From positions 434,001 to 498,000 of the forward strand of contig WOYE01000009.1 of assembly GCA_009740415.1 (NCBI GenBank): DNA of 64,000 nucleotides, read 5' to 3'. A model generated the notes under the pieces. That model saw nothing but the letters and a program-made list of their open reading frames with translations. It was not told the DNA's origin and ran no database searches. Both the position numbers and the translations under genes were made by a program. Positions 60,728 to 64,000 of this stretch are shown piece after piece. Numbering within the stretch: the first letter of the stretch is position 1; every line of letters starts with the position of its first letter. The DNA is from Planococcaceae bacterium Storch 2/2-2. GTDB lineage: Bacteria; Bacillota; Bacilli; Bacillales_A; Planococcaceae.

Positions 60728-62518
60728 ATGAATCAATTAACCGTGGCGCGACTGAGCGTACAACGCATTTTGCAAAGTCCGCGCGATTACATGTTCGGTT
60801 TTTTACTATTGCAAGGTTTGCGGTGGGCGATCGGCGCACCGATCATTACGTATTTGTTTTACCATATGTTGTCGGCAGCAGGGTTGTCGAGCGTAACGAA
60901 CGCGAACGTGGCTTATGTATTGAGTCATCCGATTGCGCTCGTCTTTTTATTGTTGCTCGCATTCGGCGTTACCTTTTTCGTCTTTTTTGAATTCGGGTTT
61001 TATTTTTTACTCGCTCATTTTCAACGGAGTGGTGAAGATTTCTCGTATTGGGACATTTTGAAACGGTTGCGGAACAAATTGCCGTACTTTTTCAGCGTCC
61101 ATTTCGTCGTCTTTACGATTTATTTCGTCTTACTGTTACCGATCGCTTCCCTCGGCATGTCGAGTACGTGGACGTCGAGTTTACGCATTCCTGAATTCAT
61201 TACCGATGAGCTCATGCATACGACGAGCGGTAAGCTCATCATCGGAGCGGTTCTTCTCGTCGTCTTGCTCGTGAACGTTCGGTTCATTTACAGCGTCTAC
61301 TATTTTTCAACAGAACCGGATACGACGATTTGGCAAGCGTTGAAAAAAAGTTGGCACGCAACACGGGGTCAAACGTTTTCAATCGTTACGACATTAGGTG
61401 GACTCGTCATCTCGATGTCGCTCATCGCCGCAGCAGGCATCGCTTTACTCGTCGTTCCGCTCTATGCGGCCGAATCGCTCGTCGAAAGTCAGCTGCCCCT
61501 CGTTGCCGGAATCGTGTTAACGCTCGTCCAAGGGTGGATTTTCGCACTCGGTGCGCTGTTGCAACCTCTTTTGACGGAAGCGGTGACAGTGCTAGAACGA
61601 CGGGAAGCCGATCCGTACATTTCGGCGCCGTTTCAGCGGAGAAAGTGGCTCGACGGCCCGCCGATTATGTATACGGCGCTATTCGTCGGTTTTGTCGTTT
61701 TTACGGCGATCAATACGACCGCATTGCAAGAGACGATTTATCAACCGATGACGAAAATTGTCGCTCACCGAGGGTATGCGAGCGTGGCGCTTGAAAATAC
61801 GATTGCGAGTCTTGAAGCGGCGGCTGAAGCGGGGGCGGACTACGTCGAGATGGACATTCAAGAGACGAAAGATGGAAAGCTCGTCGTCTATCACGATAAG
61901 ACGTTGCGCCGGCTCGCTGGTGATCCGCGAACGGTCGGTGAACTGACGCTCGACGAACTGACGGCGATCGACATTACAGACGGTCACCATAAAGAACGCA
62001 TTCCGTCGTTTGAAGCGTACGTCGACCGGGCGAAAGAACTCGGGATGAAATTGCTCGTCGAAACGAAAACGTACGGGCACGAATCGGACGCCTTCGAAGA
62101 GACGTTGGCGAACGTGTTGGAAGAAAAAGAAGTGACGGGCGAGTACGTCGTGCAGTCGCTCGATCTCGCATCGCTTCGAAAACTCGAATCGATCGACCCG
62201 CGCATTGCGACGAGCGACGTCATCGCGCTCACGGTCGGTGGCTTTCCGAATACGCCGGCTCCGTACGTGAGCGTTGAAGACTTTTCCGTGAACGCATCAC
62301 TCGTCCAGGCGGCGAATGCACAAGAGAAACAACTGTTCGTTTGGACGGTGAACAAAGAATCGCTCATGCACGATCATATTCGCCTCGGCGTGTACGGCAT
62401 TATTACGAACCATGTTTCGACTGCTGTACGCGTACGTGATTCGTACGAAGACGGAGAGGGAATGATCGACCGCTTGCTTTGGCTTGCGGAACAGACGCGT
62501 GAACGCGTCGGGTTGTAA
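60728..62518 (+). CDS. Membrane glycerophosphodiester phosphodiesterase
   Basis: A 596-residue protein: an N-terminal membrane domain with about 7-8 helices (GPDPase_memb type, residues 1-335) and a C-terminal GDPD domain. The catalytic residues are in KIVAHRGYASVALENT, DYVEMDIQETKDGKLVVYHD and LLVETK. It hydrolyses glycerophosphodiesters and may act on lipoteichoic acid or lipid fragments. I chose the ATG at 60728, preceded by TAGGTGG; the longer frame crosses the promoter. Confidence 0.9.
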   Translation: MNQLTVARLSVQRILQSPRDYMFGFLLLQGLRWAIGAPIITYLFYHMLSAAGLSSVTNANVAYVLSHPIALVFLLLLAFGVTFFVFFEFGFYFLLAHFQRSGEDFSYWDILKRLRNKLPYFFSVHFVVFTIYFVLLLPIASLGMSSTWTSSLRIPEFITDELMHTTSGKLIIGAVLLVVLLVNVRFIYSVYYFSTEPDTTIWQALKKSWHATRGQTFSIVTTLGGLVISMSLIAAAGIALLVVPLYAAESLVESQLPLVAGIVLTLVQGWIFALGALLQPLLTEAVTVLERREADPYISAPFQRRKWLDGPPIMYTALFVGFVVFTAINTTALQETIYQPMTKIVAHRGYASVALENTIASLEAAAEAGADYVEMDIQETKDGKLVVYHDKTLRRLAGDPRTVGELTLDELTAIDITDGHHKERIPSFEAYVDRAKELGMKLLVETKTYGHESDAFEETLANVLEEKEVTGEYVVQSLDLASLRKLESIDPRIATSDVIALTVGGFPNTPAPYVSVEDFSVNASLVQAANAQEKQLFVWTVNKESLMHDHIRLGVYGIITNHVSTAVRVRDSYEDGEGMIDRLLWLAEQTRERVGL

Positions 62519-62527
62519 ACGAGAGAA

Positions 62528-62560
62528 AAGACGAGCCTTCCGGTGAGGGAGGCTCGTCTT
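62528..62560. terminator. Bidirectional terminator
   Basis: AAGACGAGCCTTCC pairs with GGGAGGCTCGTCTT (one wobble) between the convergent GDPD and GNAT genes. Confidence 0.85.
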
Positions 62561-63053
62561 ATTCGTCGTCTAACGTTTTTTCATAGCAAAGCGCCGGTGG
62601 GTCGAAGGTAAGCACGGTGCACGATAGTGTAAAACCGAGCCGTTCGACGAGTCGGATTGACGCTTCGTTGTTCGGATGGATGAGCGCGGTGAGTCGGGAC
62701 CAACCGATCGCTTTCGCTTCTTCAATGAGCATGGCGACGACAGTTGATCCGATGCCACGCCGCCAATACGGTTTGTCGATTTCATACCCGATCTCCGCTT
62801 CGTTTCGCGCTTCATCGATATGTTGAAACCCTGCCGTTCCGATGACGTGTCCGTCGTAGACGATGGCGCATCGTTTCGTATCGTCCAATCCGTTCATAAA
62901 GTCGATCATGTGGCGGACGTCGGTCGCGTCGATGAACGATTCGATGTTCATAAATTCAGCAACGTCCGGGTCCGTCCAAATGGCAAAAAGTGCTTCCGCA
63001 TCGCCTCGTTCGATCGGTCGTAACGAGAGGCGAGCGGTTCGTTTATTGTTCAT
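62559..63053 (-). CDS. GNAT acetyltransferase (RimJ/RimL-like)
   Basis: A 164-residue GNAT enzyme. LSLRPIERGDAEALF is the N-terminal strand-helix, EIGYEIDKPYWRRGIGSTVV binds acetyl-CoA, and NNEASIRLVERLGF is the typical C-terminal motif. RimJ/RimL members acetylate protein N-termini or small molecules. GAGGAG lies 11 bases before the ATG. It follows the chemotaxis-like gene at 55 bp. Confidence 0.87.
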   Translation of the reverse strand: MNNKRTARLSLRPIERGDAEALFAIWTDPDVAEFMNIESFIDATDVRHMIDFMNGLDDTKRCAIVYDGHVIGTAGFQHIDEARNEAEIGYEIDKPYWRRGIGSTVVAMLIEEAKAIGWSRLTALIHPNNEASIRLVERLGFTLSCTVLTFDPPALCYEKTLDDE

Positions 63054-63108
63054 CGTGAGTCAAACTCCTCGTTCTCCATTTCATAGGGCCTTACGAAGTA
63101 GGGACCGG

Positions 63109-64000
63109 TTACTCAGACATACTTTGTAAATATTGTTTCGATTTTCGTTCGAGCTCTTCCGAGGAAGCGATCAAACTGTCGAAGTCGCGTACCATCGTAA
63201 AGATTTGTTCTTGCGTCGTTTCGAGGTCCGCTTGCAAGACGTTCGTCTGCGCGTCGATCGTATTAATTTCGCTCGCCATCGATTCGACGCTTTCTTTAAT
63301 TTCTTGGACGGACGCTTTCACGTTGTCGGACAATTTCCGCACTTCTTGGGCGACGATGCTGAACCCTTTTCCGTGTTCGCCGGCACGCGCCGCTTCGATC
63401 GCCGCATTCAAACCGAGCAAATTCGTCTGGACGGAAATGTCGTTGATCGTTTTGACGATCGAGTTAATGCTATCCATTTTCGTATGGAGCGAATCGAACT
63501 GCGTTAAGTTTTCTTGGAACGTCGCATTGTACGTTTCGATGCCGTCGAGTAAGAGACGACTTTGTTCAATGCCGCTCGTCGATTTTTGAAGCAAGACGTC
63601 CGATAATTCATACATGTCGCTCACGAGCGAGACGCGGTCGGTAATTTCTGTCGCGATTTTACATACTTGGACGACTTCCGTCCGTTCGTCGTTCCAAATC
63701 GGCATGTACGTCGCTTCAAACCAGTGCGATTCGTCTCGTTTTCCCTTGCGTTCGATGTTGTTTTGGAAACTGATCCCTTTCCATAAATTGTTCCACAACT
63801 CGCGGTATTCACGGCTGCGTACGTAATGGGGGAAGCAGAGATCTTGGTGGGACAAACGTAACATTTCATTCGGGCGGTACCCGAGCGATTGAGCGAACGC
63901 CTCGTTCACTGAAATGACGCGGCGGTCTTTGTCGAAAAAGATGACGGCCATATTTTGTTCGATCGCTCGAATGAACGACTGTTCTGAAATACCTTCTAAC
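63109..64000 (-). CDS. PAS-domain methyl-accepting chemotaxis-like protein, 5' end outside window
   Basis: The visible 297 codons encode a PAS domain ([20 protein letters not shown], then LGYRPNEML) and a C-terminal MCP signalling region with the hairpin tip [20 protein letters not shown]. The frame stays open to the window edge ([16 protein letters not shown] before the first Met), so the gene is truncated. There are no membrane segments in the visible part; it is likely a cytoplasmic redox or ligand sensor that signals to CheA. Confidence 0.85.
   Translation of the reverse strand, partial: LEGISEQSFIRAIEQNMAVIFFDKDRRVISVNEAFAQSLGYRPNEMLRLSHQDLCFPHYVRSREYRELWNNLWKGISFQNNIERKGKRDESHWFEATYMPIWNDERTEVVQVCKIATEITDRVSLVSDMYELSDVLLQKSTSGIEQSRLLLDGIETYNATFQENLTQFDSLHTKMDSINSIVKTINDISVQTNLLGLNAAIEAARAGEHGKGFSIVAQEVRKLSDNVKASVQEIKESVESMASEINTIDAQTNVLQADLETTQEQIFTMVRDFDSLIASSEELERKSKQYLQSMSE

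Noticed and set aside
1-64000. tRNA, rRNA or CRISPR array
   Set aside because: No cloverleaf-like block, rRNA signature or regularly spaced direct repeats were noticed on either strand; a program scan would be needed for certainty.

Overview
The window is chromosomal DNA from a Gram-positive bacterium of the Bacillales. NsrR, CcdC, a YneK-like DUF2621 protein, PncA, citrate-cycle aconitase, LCP, AI-2E and YdjG/YdjI proteins all look like their Bacillus-type counterparts. Shine-Dalgarno sequences are strong, TTG and GTG starts are frequent, and stem-plus-T-run terminators separate nearly every unit. The moderate GC content and the mix of genes would fit Exiguobacterium or a relative; this is an inference I could not test. 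No rRNA, tRNA, CRISPR array or prophage was seen.

Layout. 1-7 kb: a LuxE/LuxC fatty-acid-reductase pair with a short-chain dehydrogenase, a metallophosphoesterase, and an MBOAT/SGNH pair that probably O-acylates a surface polymer. 7-10.5 kb: nsrR translationally coupled to a 974-residue protein that looks like a helicase whose ATPase motifs have decayed. 10.9-19 kb: amidase, CoA-disulfide reductase, a thioredoxin-like protein with CcdC, an SLH protein, a tyrosine recombinase lacking its catalytic residues, a YneK-like protein, a Sco copper chaperone and a lytic transglycosylase. 19.2-20.7 kb: an AT-rich IS200/IS605-type element with a broken tnpA, an intact tnpB and a readable guide RNA end, inserted in a MerR/TipAS-type regulator gene. 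21-27 kb: GlsB-type stress protein with a sigma-B-like promoter, Nudix hydrolase, a free-standing structured RNA with its own promoter and terminator, nicotinamidase and aconitase. 27-31.5 kb: lipoproteins, a thioesterase and conserved unknowns.

31.6-39.3 kb is rich in regulators: a MATE exporter and two MerR regulators, two MerR-type promoters with 19-bp spacers, an iron-type alcohol dehydrogenase, and an SDR-MarR operon with paired operators. 39.3-48.6 kb is mostly housekeeping (YqeY, Dus, ABC-F, LCP, AI-2E family) plus a luciferase-like oxidoreductase and a stand-alone SET protein. 48.9-51.5 kb carries three tandem nitrilase paralogues, of which only the middle one keeps the Glu-Lys-Cys triad. 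51.7-54.9 kb is an ABC exporter operon. 55-60.6 kb has the YdjG/YdjI pair and a set of acidic lipoproteins. The right edge has a membrane GDPD, a GNAT and a truncated PAS/MCP protein.

The most unusual content is the unassigned structured RNA at about 22962-23245, the repeated occurrence of catalytically degenerate members of enzyme families (helicase, recombinase, two nitrilases), and the TnpB element whose guide still records the interrupted gene. All assignments were made by reading the sequence without database searches.
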